Of a stretch of DNA of 64,000 nt, positions 1 through 8,554 are shown in pieces. The translations under genes were made by a program, and so were the position numbers. Position 1 is the stretch's first letter. Every line of letters begins with the position of its first letter. The notes beneath the pieces are model-generated. The model saw only the letters and a program-made list of their open reading frames with translations, was not told where the DNA came from and searched no databases. The DNA is from Gammaproteobacteria bacterium (GTDB taxonomy: Bacteria > Pseudomonadota > Gammaproteobacteria > Steroidobacterales > GCA-2729495): the NCBI GenBank assembly GCA_020853135.1, contig JADYZO010000034.1:27413-91412 (forward strand). Reading direction: 5' to 3'.

Positions 1-90
1 GTTTAGGGTTTGAATCGCAGATGGATCCCCGGGGGAATCCGTCGACTGCAGCACCGTACCATAACCAAGACCAAACACGGTTGAGTGTTC

Positions 91-792
91 ATGAAGCCTT
101 CCATCCGCGCACTTTTGCTGGCCTCATTGTCCCTGGCACCACTGGGATCATGGGCGGCAGCGATTACCGACTGCCCGGTTACAGCGACGGTCTGCTACCA
201 GTACGATGACAGCCAGGCCGCCCTTGCGCTGCTCGGTGCGCCAACGCGCGTCGGTGACGACATGCGGTTCATGCCCTGGGATTTCTGGGCGCTGTCCGAG
301 GATGGTGCCGGGCCCAGCACCAGCAACACGACCTTCGTGTTCGATCGCGTCTGGACGCCCTCCGGTGCCGGCATCCTGAGCCTGCTGGTGGCGGAGGAAG
401 GCGATTACGAGATCGTGGGCAATGGTTTGGTCAGCGCCCAGCTGGGCCTGACGATCAGCAGCAATGTGCTCTTGACGGATACCATCGCCGCGACGCCGCT
501 GTTCACGGCCAGTGCCGATTCCGGCGGGATGGACCTGTGGAGCCTTTCGGCGTCCGGCTACCCGGTTGCCAGCTTCACCGGACCGGCCAACGATGTGAAG
601 GTATCGATTGCCAATACGCTGACAGCCAGCACGACTGCAGCCGGCCAATACGCATTCATCCACAAGAAATTCATCCTGCAGGCTCAATGGCTGCCCTCGA
701 CCCAGGAGGTGCCGGTGCCGGCAGCCCTCTGGCTGCTGGGATCGGGACTCGGGGTGCTGGGTGTGCTGCGGCGCCGGGCCGTGGGCTGCTGA
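91..792 (+). CDS. VPxPA-CTERM (PEP-CTERM-like) sorting-domain secreted protein, copy 1
   Basis: N-terminal signal peptide (MKPSIRALLLASLSLAPLGSWA); C-terminal VPVPAALWLLGSGLGVLGVLRRR tripartite sorting signal; ORF 85..792. Confidence 0.85.
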   Translation: MKPSIRALLLASLSLAPLGSWAAAITDCPVTATVCYQYDDSQAALALLGAPTRVGDDMRFMPWDFWALSEDGAGPSTSNTTFVFDRVWTPSGAGILSLLVAEEGDYEIVGNGLVSAQLGLTISSNVLLTDTIAATPLFTASADSGGMDLWSLSASGYPVASFTGPANDVKVSIANTLTASTTAAGQYAFIHKKFILQAQWLPSTQEVPVPAALWLLGSGLGVLGVLRRRAVGC

Positions 793-848
793 ACGGCGGC
801 AGGATTCGCATAACGACCAGAAAACACGACTGGCGGGGAAGATCGACC

Positions 849-1535
849 ATGAAACTCCAGTATCTGATGGCCGTGACCATGGCGGTGGGCGTGGCCGGCA
901 TGGCCGGCCCGGCCGGCGCAGCGACGATCACCGATTGCGGACCGACGGTCTGCTACCGCTACGACAATGCCCAGACTGCGGTGGCCTGGACCGGCTTGCC
1001 GACGCGGGTCGGCGATGACATGCAGTTCTTCCCGGCGAGCTTCCTTGCCCTGTCCAACGGTACCGGATTCGCCACGGCAGGACCCGCCAATTTCATCTTC
1101 GACCGGGTCTGGACGACGGGCGGGCAGGAAATCGCCTCGCTGGCGGTCAACGAGGAATTCGATTACGAGATCGTCAATGGCGGCAACGTGCGGGCCTCGC
1201 TCTACATGCAGGCGCGCAGCAACCATGTGTCTTCGGACGGCATCAGCCAGCTCTGGAACCTGGCCACCATCAGTGGCGATTCCGGCGGTGCGCAGATCGC
1301 CAGTCTCGGCGGCACGCTGCTGCCCGCGGCGAGCTTCGTCCAGAAGGCGGACGACATGACGGTGTCGATCCAGGACACCCTGCGCGCCTACGCGGCTTCC
1401 GGTCAGCTGGCGTGGATCCAGAAGAAATTCACGCTGGTGACCCAGGTGGTGGTGCCGGTGCCTGCCGCCCTCTGGCTGCTCGGCTCGGGCCTTGGCCTGC
1501 TCGGGGTCGTGCGCCGGCGCCAGTCGGTCCTCTAG
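849..1535 (+). CDS. VPxPA-CTERM (PEP-CTERM-like) sorting-domain secreted protein, copy 2 (paralogue of upstream gene)
   Basis: Internal ATG of ORF 537..1535 gives signal peptide MKLQYLMAVTMAVGVAGMAGPAGA; C-terminal VPVPAALWLLGSGLGLLGVVRRR; shares TVCY.YD, PTRVGDDM.F, FDRVWT and DYEIV blocks with copy 1. Confidence 0.85.
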   Translation: MKLQYLMAVTMAVGVAGMAGPAGAATITDCGPTVCYRYDNAQTAVAWTGLPTRVGDDMQFFPASFLALSNGTGFATAGPANFIFDRVWTTGGQEIASLAVNEEFDYEIVNGGNVRASLYMQARSNHVSSDGISQLWNLATISGDSGGAQIASLGGTLLPAASFVQKADDMTVSIQDTLRAYAASGQLAWIQKKFTLVTQVVVPVPAALWLLGSGLGLLGVVRRRQSVL

Positions 1536-1543
1536 CCGCCCGT

Positions 1544-4231
1544 TCAGTCCCGCCGGTAACCGGCAGGCCCGGTGAGCGAGGCGTCGGGCTTGGCCGGATC
1601 GATCCCCCAGCGCGCCGCCAGTTCCTTCAGTTCCCGTCGCGACACGGCCCGCCGGCCGGCCAGGGCCGCAGCGGCGGCATGCGCGATGCTTTCCGCGCTC
1701 ACCTCGAAGTGCCGGCGCAGTTCTTCACGTGACTCGCTGAGGCCGAAGCCGTCGGTGCCGAGCACCGTGTAGGGGCCCGGCACCCAGCGGGCGATGGAGA
1801 GCGGCAGCGCCTTCATGTGGTCGCTGGCGGCGACGAACACTCCGGTCTCGTTGCCGAGCAGCGCCTGCACCCAGGGCCTGGCCCCGGTGCCGAGGCGCTG
1901 GTCGCGCTCGGCGCGCAGTGCCTCGCGGCTCAGCTCGTTGTAGCTGGTGACGCTCCACACATCGGTGGCCACGCCCGCGGCCTCCAGCAGCTCGGCGGCC
2001 TTCAGCACCTCGGTCATGATGGCGCCGCTGCCGAACAGATGCGCCTTGCGGCCTCGCGTGACACCGAGGGCGGAGCGCCTGAAGCAGTACATCCCGCGCA
2101 CGATGCCAGCCATTGCCGCGGCCGGGACGGGCGGCATCGGATAGTTCTGGTTGTAGAGGGTGATGTAGTAGAAGACGTCTTCCTGCCGGTCGTACATGCG
2201 CTCGATGCCGTCGCGCACGATGATGGCCAGCTCGCCGGCGAAGGCCGGGTCGTAGCTGCGCATGTTGGCCAGGGTGCCGGCGACCACCTGCGAGTGGCCG
2301 TCCTGGTGCTGCGGCCCCTCGCCGTTGAGCGTGGTACGCCCCGCGGTGCCGCCGAGCAGGAAGCCGCGGCAGAGCATGTCGGCCGCGCTCCAGATCATGT
2401 CGCCGACGCGCTGGAAGCCGAAGATCGAGTAGAAGATGTAGAACGGGATGGTCGGCACGCCGTGCACCGCGTAGGCGGTGCCGGCGGCGAGGAAGGAGGC
2501 CATGGCCCCGGCTTCGCAGATGCCTTCCTGCAGGATCTGCCCATCCCTGGTTTCGCGGTAGGGGCTGAGCGTGGTGCTGTCGACCGGCCGGTATTTCTGG
2601 CCTTCCGAGGAGTAGATGCCCCAGCGGCGGAACAGCGCCTCCAGGCCGAAGGTGCGGGCCTCGTCCGGGACGATGGGAACGATGTACCGGCCGAGCCCTG
2701 GATGGCCGATCAGCTTGCCGAGCATGCGCACGAAGGCCATGGTGGTGGAGAGCGGCCGGTCCGCCGAGCCATCGAGGTGTTCCTGGAAGAAGTCGGGAGC
2801 CGGGGCCTGCAGCGCCGGGCATTGCACCACGCGCCGGGGCCAGGGGCCACCGAGCGCCGCACGGTGCTCGCGCAGGTAGCGCATCTCGGGGCTGTCCTCG
2901 GGCGGGCGGTAGAACGCGGCACGGGCCGCCGCCTCGTCGCCGAGCGGGATGCCGAGCCGGCGGGCGGTCTCGATGCGCTCCTCCGTGGCCAGGTTCTTCT
3001 TCTGGTGCACGACATTGGAGCCTTCGTAGCCCTGCATGCCGTAGCCCTTGATGGTCTTGATGAGGATCGCGGTGGGCCGGTCGGTGGCGCGGCTCGCGCG
3101 CTGGAAGGCCGCGTGGATCTTGCGCTGGTCGTGGCCGCCGCGGCGGATGCAGCGGATCTCCTCGTCGGAGAGCACCGCCATGATCTCGGCCAGCCTGGCG
3201 TCCCCCTCGACCCAGTGTTCGCGCACTTCCTGTCCGCTGGAGACCGAGTACATCTGGTAGTCGCCGTCCACCGCGCGCTCCATGCGCTCCTGGAGGACGC
3301 CATCGCGGTCGATGGCGAAGAGCGGGTCCCATTCGCCGCTCCAGATCACCTTGATGACATCCCAGCCCGCGCCGCGGAAGCTGCGTTCCAGTTCCTGGAT
3401 GATCTTGCCGTTGCCGCGCACCGGGCCGTCGAGCCGCTGCAGGTTGCAGTTGACCACCATCACCAGGTTGTCGAGCCGTTCGCGCGCGGCGATGTTGATG
3501 GTGCCGAGCACCTCGGGCTCGTCCGCTTCGCCATCGCCGATGAACACCCAGACCTTGCCACCGTTGGCCGTCTTCAGGCCGCGGTTCTCCAGGTACCGGG
3601 CGAAGCGCGCCTGGTAGATGCCGCTCGGCGTGGACAGGCCCATGGACGCGCAGGGCAGTTGCCAGAAGCCCGGCATGTTGCGCGGGTGCGGATAGGAGGA
3701 CAGGCCGCCGCCCGGCTGCAGTTCACGGCGGAAGTTGCGCAGCTGCTCCGCCGTGAGCCGGCCCTCGAGGAAGGCGCGGGCGTAGATGCCAGGTGCCGCA
3801 TGGGCCTGGATGGTGACGAGGTCGCCGCCATAGTCGGGCCCGGGGTTGCGGAAGAAGTGGTGGAGGCCCACCTCGAGCATGGTGGCCGCCGAGGCATAGG
3901 TGCCGATGTGCCCGCCCACGCCGGTGCCGCTGTCATAGCCCTGCAGCACCATGGCCATGGCATTCCAGCGCAGGATGTTCTCGATGCGCTCCTCGGTGGC
4001 GATGTCACCCGGGTAGGCCGGCTGCTGGGCCAGCGGGATGGTATTGCGGTATGGGGTGTTGAGCGTGGCGTCCGCGACGACGACGTGCTCGTTGCCGAGG
4101 TAGTCGCGCAGCGCCCGGAAGACCTGCTTGGCCCGCTCGGGACCATCGGCCCGCAGCAGCGACTCCATGGATTCCAGCCACTCGCCGAGCTCCAGGTCCT
4201 GGCTGGAGATATCCCTCTGATGGCTCGCCAT
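1544..4231 (-). CDS. aceE: Pyruvate dehydrogenase E1 component, homodimeric type
   Basis: 895 aa; AceE blocks such as GDGEADEPEVLGTINIAARERLDNLVMVVNCNLQRLDGPVRGNGKIIQELE and GRTTLNGEGPQHQDGHS. Confidence 0.95.
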   Translation of the reverse strand: MASHQRDISSQDLELGEWLESMESLLRADGPERAKQVFRALRDYLGNEHVVVADATLNTPYRNTIPLAQQPAYPGDIATEERIENILRWNAMAMVLQGYDSGTGVGGHIGTYASAATMLEVGLHHFFRNPGPDYGGDLVTIQAHAAPGIYARAFLEGRLTAEQLRNFRRELQPGGGLSSYPHPRNMPGFWQLPCASMGLSTPSGIYQARFARYLENRGLKTANGGKVWVFIGDGEADEPEVLGTINIAARERLDNLVMVVNCNLQRLDGPVRGNGKIIQELERSFRGAGWDVIKVIWSGEWDPLFAIDRDGVLQERMERAVDGDYQMYSVSSGQEVREHWVEGDARLAEIMAVLSDEEIRCIRRGGHDQRKIHAAFQRASRATDRPTAILIKTIKGYGMQGYEGSNVVHQKKNLATEERIETARRLGIPLGDEAAARAAFYRPPEDSPEMRYLREHRAALGGPWPRRVVQCPALQAPAPDFFQEHLDGSADRPLSTTMAFVRMLGKLIGHPGLGRYIVPIVPDEARTFGLEALFRRWGIYSSEGQKYRPVDSTTLSPYRETRDGQILQEGICEAGAMASFLAAGTAYAVHGVPTIPFYIFYSIFGFQRVGDMIWSAADMLCRGFLLGGTAGRTTLNGEGPQHQDGHSQVVAGTLANMRSYDPAFAGELAIIVRDGIERMYDRQEDVFYYITLYNQNYPMPPVPAAAMAGIVRGMYCFRRSALGVTRGRKAHLFGSGAIMTEVLKAAELLEAAGVATDVWSVTSYNELSREALRAERDQRLGTGARPWVQALLGNETGVFVAASDHMKALPLSIARWVPGPYTVLGTDGFGLSESREELRRHFEVSAESIAHAAAAALAGRRAVSRRELKELAARWGIDPAKPDASLTGPAGYRRD

Positions 4232-4355
4232 TCCTCGTTCTCCTCGCGGGCTGCCCGGCCCCGGGTCCGGATCCGCAGCTGCCGGCCAGCATAGCCGGTT
4301 TCGGTGCGGCCTTCCCAGCGGGGGGCGGACGGATTATCGTGCGGGCGAGGGGACG

Positions 4356-5540
4356 GTGATGATGATGTCAGACGATGCCCGGCCGGTTGCGCGCCGTGAG
4401 CTGCTGCGCTTCGTGCTGCAGTCCCCGCTGTTGTGGACGGCGGCGGCGCTGGCCCCTGCCGTCGAGGCACGGCCGGAACTGGCGGTTCCGACCGGTGCCG
4501 CGGAGGCACTCGATGTCTTCCAGATGGAGCGGGTGGCGCAGCAGAAGCTCGCCCTGCCCGTCCTCCACTATATCGCCAGTGCTGCGGATGATGGCAAGAC
4601 GCTGCAGGCCAACCGGGATGCCTTCGATGCCTGGGCCATCCGCGTGCGGCGCCTGGTGGACGTCAGCCGCATCGGGCTGGGCACCCGGGTGCTTGGCGAG
4701 ACGCTCGAGTGCCCGGTGATCCTCGCGCCGGTGGGCAACCAGCAGTCGATCCATCCGGATGGCGAACTGGCCACGGCCCGGGCGGCCCGGGCCGCCGGGC
4801 AGCTGATGATCGCCTCCACGGTCACGAACCACAGCGTCGGTGCCATCGCCAGGGCGTCCGGCCCGCTGTGGTTCCAGTTGTATGCATCGCCGGACCACGG
4901 CCTCATGGAGAAGCTGATCCATGACGCGGAGGCTGCCGGCTGCGGTGTCCTGGTGCTGACCGTGGATTCCAATACGCGGGGCAACCGCGAAGGCGAAGCC
5001 TGGTGGGCACGGGTCGCGGGCAGCCGCACGGCACCGCTGCCGCTTGGCAATTTCACCGGTCATTCCGGCCCGCCCCGCGTCGGCGATGCCGCGCTGACCT
5101 GGGATGTCATCGACTGGATCCGCGCGCGGACCCCGCTGAAGCTGGCGCTCAAGGGCATCGTGACCCGGGAGGACGCGGCGCTCGCGGTGGCGCGCGGCGT
5201 GGACGGCCTCATCGTGTCCAATCACGGGGGGCGGCAGGAAGAAAGCCTGCGCTCCACGCTGGCCAGCCTGCCGGAGGTGGTGGAGGCGGCCGCGGGCCGG
5301 ATTCCGGTGCTCGTCGATGGCGGCTTCCGGCGCGGCACCGACGTGTTCAAGGCGCTGGCCCTCGGGGCGAGTGCGATCTGCATCGGGAGGCCCTATCTCT
5401 GGGGCCTGGGCGCCTTCGGCGAGGACGGCGTGGCCCGCGTGCTCACGATCCTGCGCGAGGAGCTGAAGCGCATCATGCAGTTCGCGGGCACCACGTCGCT
5501 GGCGGCGATCAAGCGCTCGTCTCTCGAGAAGGCCGGCTGA
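4356..5540 (+). CDS. Alpha-hydroxy-acid oxidizing protein (FMN-dependent, lactate/glycolate oxidase family) with twin-arginine-like N-terminus
   Basis: SNHGGRQ, LVDGGFRRGTDVFKALALGA and IGRPYLWGL motifs; N-terminus ARRELLRFVLQSPLLWTAAALAPAVEA. Confidence 0.88.
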   Translation: MMMMSDDARPVARRELLRFVLQSPLLWTAAALAPAVEARPELAVPTGAAEALDVFQMERVAQQKLALPVLHYIASAADDGKTLQANRDAFDAWAIRVRRLVDVSRIGLGTRVLGETLECPVILAPVGNQQSIHPDGELATARAARAAGQLMIASTVTNHSVGAIARASGPLWFQLYASPDHGLMEKLIHDAEAAGCGVLVLTVDSNTRGNREGEAWWARVAGSRTAPLPLGNFTGHSGPPRVGDAALTWDVIDWIRARTPLKLALKGIVTREDAALAVARGVDGLIVSNHGGRQEESLRSTLASLPEVVEAAAGRIPVLVDGGFRRGTDVFKALALGASAICIGRPYLWGLGAFGEDGVARVLTILREELKRIMQFAGTTSLAAIKRSSLEKAG

Positions 5541-5605
5541 ATCCCCGCGCAATGCGGTTGTCCAGGGGGCTCTCAGGTTGTGGCTGCCCTCGCGGCGGCG
5601 CTTCA

Positions 5606-5679
5606 GCGCCCGGAGGCGGATACCCCCGAACAAAGCGAATCACGTGGAGCGACTTCGGGGGTATCCGCCGCAAGGGCGC
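5606..5679. repeat. Long inverted repeat / hairpin in convergent intergenic region
   Basis: GGCGGATACCCCCGAA (5615-5630) exactly inverted as TTCGGGGGTATCCGCC (5654-5669), 23-nt loop; outer GCGCCC/GGGCGC extension. Confidence 0.85.
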
Positions 5680-5702
5680 CCGCGGCGCCGTGCGGCGTTG
5701 CC

Positions 5703-7298
5703 CTACGGAGTCAGTATGGTGTCGCGGGCCCCGGCGTCGGGCAGGGTCTGCGGGTGGTCGCGGTTGAAGTGCAGGCCGCGGCTCTCGTGGCGGGAGAGTG
5801 CACTGCGGATGGTCAGCTCGGCCACCAGCGCCAGGTTGCGCAGTTCCACCAGGTCGTTGGTGATGCGGAAGTTGCCGTAGAACTCGGCGATTTCCTCCTG
5901 CAGCAGCGTCACGCGGTGACGGGCCCGCTCCAGGCGCTTGTTGGTGCGTACGATGCCGACGTAATTCCACATGAAGCGGCGCAGCTCGTCCCAGTTGTGG
6001 GACACGATCACCTGTTCGTCGGGGTCGGTGACGCGGCTCTCGTCCCAGGCCGGCAGCTGGCGGGCCAGCGCGGGGAGCGCAGCCAGGTCCCCCGTGATGC
6101 GCTCGGCCGCCGCTGCACCGAACACCGCGCACTCCAGCAGCGAGTTGCTGGCCAGGCGGTTGGCGCCATGCAGGCCGGTGAAGCTGCACTCGCCGACCGC
6201 GTAGAGCCCGCGCAGGTCGGTGGCGCCGTGCAGGTCGGTCATCACGCCACCGCAGCTGTAGTGGGCGGCGGGGACCACCGGGATCGGCTGGCGGGTGATG
6301 TCGATGCCGAACTCGCGGCAACGGGCGGCGATGTTGGGGAAGTGCGCGAGGATGTCCTCCGCCGGCCGGTGGCTGATGTCCAGCCAGACGTACTCGAAGC
6401 CGCCGCGCTTCATTTCATAGTCGATGGCGCGGGCCACGATGTCGCGCGAGGCCAGCTCCCCGCGGGGATCGTGGTCCTGCATGAAGCGCCGTCCGTCGGG
6501 CAGCAGCAGGCGGCCGCCCTCGCCGCGCACGGCTTCGGAGATGAGGAAGGACTTTGCCTGCGGGTGGTAGAGGCAGGTCGGGTGGAACTGCACGAACTCG
6601 AGGTTGGCCACCCGGCAGCCTGCCCGCCAGGCCATGGCGATGCCATCACCCGTGGAGGTGTCCGGGTTGGTGGTGTAGAGATAGGTCTTGGAGGCGCCGC
6701 CGGTGGCCAGCACCACGGCCCGCGCCGGATGCGTCACCACGCGGCCGCTGCCACGGTCGAGCGCGTACGCGCCGAGGCAGCGGTTCCCCCCATCCGCGCC
6801 AAGCTTGGCGGCGGTGATGAGATCCACGGCGATCTGGTTGCCGAGCAGCGTGATGTTCGCATCGGCGCGGACACGGGCGGCCAGCGCCGCGATGATGGCC
6901 CGGCCGGACATGTCTGCGGCATGGACGATGCGCCGGTGCGAATGCCCGCCCTCGCGGGTGAGATGCAGCGCGGCCCCGTCCCGCGTGTGCGTGAAGCGCA
7001 CGCCCTGGTCCTCGAGCCAGCGTATGCAGGCCGGTGCGCGGCTGGCCACCCACTCGACCGCGTCGCGGTGGCAGAGGCCCGCACCGGCCGTGAGGGTGTC
7101 ATCGACATGCAGGGCGGGGGAATCCCCGGCGCCGATGGCGGCCGCGATGCCGCCCTGGGCGTGGGCGCTCGAGCTCTCCTCCAGGCCCTTCTTGGCCATC
7201 AGGGCGACGCGATACCCGAGGGCGGCCAGGCGCAGCGCAGCCGACATGCCGCCGAGGCCGGCGCCGATGACCAGGACGTCGTGGGACCCGGAGCTCAA
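5703..7298 (-). CDS. nadB: L-aspartate oxidase
   Basis: VIGAGLGGMSAALRLA FAD motif, SSSAHAQGGIAAAIG, HYSCGGVMTD, GECSFTGLHGANRLASNSLLE; TTG start proposed at 7298 inside the longer ORF; directly downstream of nadA. Confidence 0.93.
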   Translation of the reverse strand: MSSGSHDVLVIGAGLGGMSAALRLAALGYRVALMAKKGLEESSSAHAQGGIAAAIGAGDSPALHVDDTLTAGAGLCHRDAVEWVASRAPACIRWLEDQGVRFTHTRDGAALHLTREGGHSHRRIVHAADMSGRAIIAALAARVRADANITLLGNQIAVDLITAAKLGADGGNRCLGAYALDRGSGRVVTHPARAVVLATGGASKTYLYTTNPDTSTGDGIAMAWRAGCRVANLEFVQFHPTCLYHPQAKSFLISEAVRGEGGRLLLPDGRRFMQDHDPRGELASRDIVARAIDYEMKRGGFEYVWLDISHRPAEDILAHFPNIAARCREFGIDITRQPIPVVPAAHYSCGGVMTDLHGATDLRGLYAVGECSFTGLHGANRLASNSLLECAVFGAAAAERITGDLAALPALARQLPAWDESRVTDPDEQVIVSHNWDELRRFMWNYVGIVRTNKRLERARHRVTLLQEEIAEFYGNFRITNDLVELRNLALVAELTIRSALSRHESRGLHFNRDHPQTLPDAGARDTILTP

Positions 7299-7315
7299 CG
7301 TGCGCGGGGGCCGCG

Positions 7316-8353
7316 TCAGGCGGTGGCGGTGGTGCGGCCCACGGCCAGCATGCGCTCCATGGAACGCCGGGCACGCTCTGCCACGTCGGGCGCGACGTCG
7401 ATGGCCGGCGCCAGCGTCTGCAGGCTGTGCAGGATGTTCGCCAGCGTGATGCGTTTCATGTGCGGGCAGAGGTTGCAGGGCCGCACGAAATCCACATCGG
7501 GGAACTGCACGGCGACGTTGTCGCTCATGGAACACTCGGTGACGAGTACGACCTGGTCCGGCTGCGCCGTTTCGATGTGGCGGATCATGCCGGAAGTCGA
7601 GCCGACATAGTCGGCCTCGCGCAGCACCTCGGGTGAGCACTCGGGGTGGGCCATGACGTGCACGCCGGGGCGGCTGCGGCGGAATTCGCGGATGTCCTGC
7701 GGCGTGAAACGCTCGTGCACCTCGCAGGTGCCCTCCCAGAGGATGACTTCCACGTCGGTCTGGCTGGCGACGTAGCGGCCGAGGTAGCCGTCGGGGATGA
7801 AGATCACGCGGTCGGTGTCCAGTGACTCGACGACTTTCACCGCATTGGCCGAGGTGCAGCAGATGTCGGCCTCGGCCCTGACGTCGGCATACGCATTGAC
7901 GTAGCAGACCACCGGCACACCCGGATACCGGGCCTTCAGCCGGCGGACATCGGCGCCGGTGATGGAGGCCGCCAGCGAGCAGCCGGCCTCCATGTCCGGC
8001 AGCAGCACCGTTTTCCGCGGGCTCATGATCTTCGCCGTCTCGGCCATGAACCGCACGCCGCACATCACGATCACGTCGGCGTCCGTGCGTGCGCCCTCCT
8101 GGGCGAGTCCCAGCGAGTCGCCGCGGTAGTCGGCAACGCCGTAGTAGATCTCCGGGGTCTGGTAGTTGTGCGCCAGGATCACGGCATTGCGCTGGCGCTT
8201 GAGTTCATTGATCGCGGCGATGAGCGGCGCGTGGACAGGCCACTCGACCCCGGGGATCACGTTGCGGACGCGTTCGTAGATGGCCCGCGTGGCGCGCTCG
8301 ACCTCGGGCGTAAAGGCCAGCCGGCCGCTTCCTGTCGTTGCTTCGGCGCTCAT
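7316..8353 (-). CDS. nadA: Quinolinate synthase
   Basis: AHNYQTPEIYYGVADYRGDSLGLAQ, VMCGVRFMAETAKIMSP, MEAGCSLA, CPHMKRITL motifs; next to nadB. Confidence 0.95.
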   Translation of the reverse strand: MSAEATTGSGRLAFTPEVERATRAIYERVRNVIPGVEWPVHAPLIAAINELKRQRNAVILAHNYQTPEIYYGVADYRGDSLGLAQEGARTDADVIVMCGVRFMAETAKIMSPRKTVLLPDMEAGCSLAASITGADVRRLKARYPGVPVVCYVNAYADVRAEADICCTSANAVKVVESLDTDRVIFIPDGYLGRYVASQTDVEVILWEGTCEVHERFTPQDIREFRRSRPGVHVMAHPECSPEVLREADYVGSTSGMIRHIETAQPDQVVLVTECSMSDNVAVQFPDVDFVRPCNLCPHMKRITLANILHSLQTLAPAIDVAPDVAERARRSMERMLAVGRTTATA

Positions 8354-8554
8354 CCTTGCCAGAACGCACCCTTGCGGGCGCGAGACTCCCTCGAATGCCC
8401 CGGCCGGGGCGGCCGCGGAGGGGCCATCCTAGTCCCGGCGGGGGGGTGGGTCAACGCAAGCCCCCGGCCCGCCGGCAAACCGCGAGGGCGGTCACGGCGC
8501 CCGGGGTGCCGGGTCGGGCATCCTGTGCGGGAGGCGGGAGCCCCGGGAGTCTTG

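Noticed and set aside
1817-4294. 825-aa plus-strand ORF opposite aceE
   Set aside because: Antisense shadow ORF of a clear aceE; low-complexity, His/Ala/Gly/Arg-rich translation typical of high-GC reverse frames.
5580-7610. 676-aa plus-strand ORF opposite nadB/nadA
   Set aside because: Shadow of convincingly conserved nadB and nadA; no recognisable domain.
5703-8063. 786-aa version of nadB
   Set aside because: The N-terminal 255 codons overlap nadA in another frame and are not NadB-like; the start was placed at TTG 7298.
8168-8554. N-terminal extension of the GGDEF/EAL ORF
   Set aside because: Overlaps nadA antisense and looks like intergenic translation; the ATG at 8555 is preferred.
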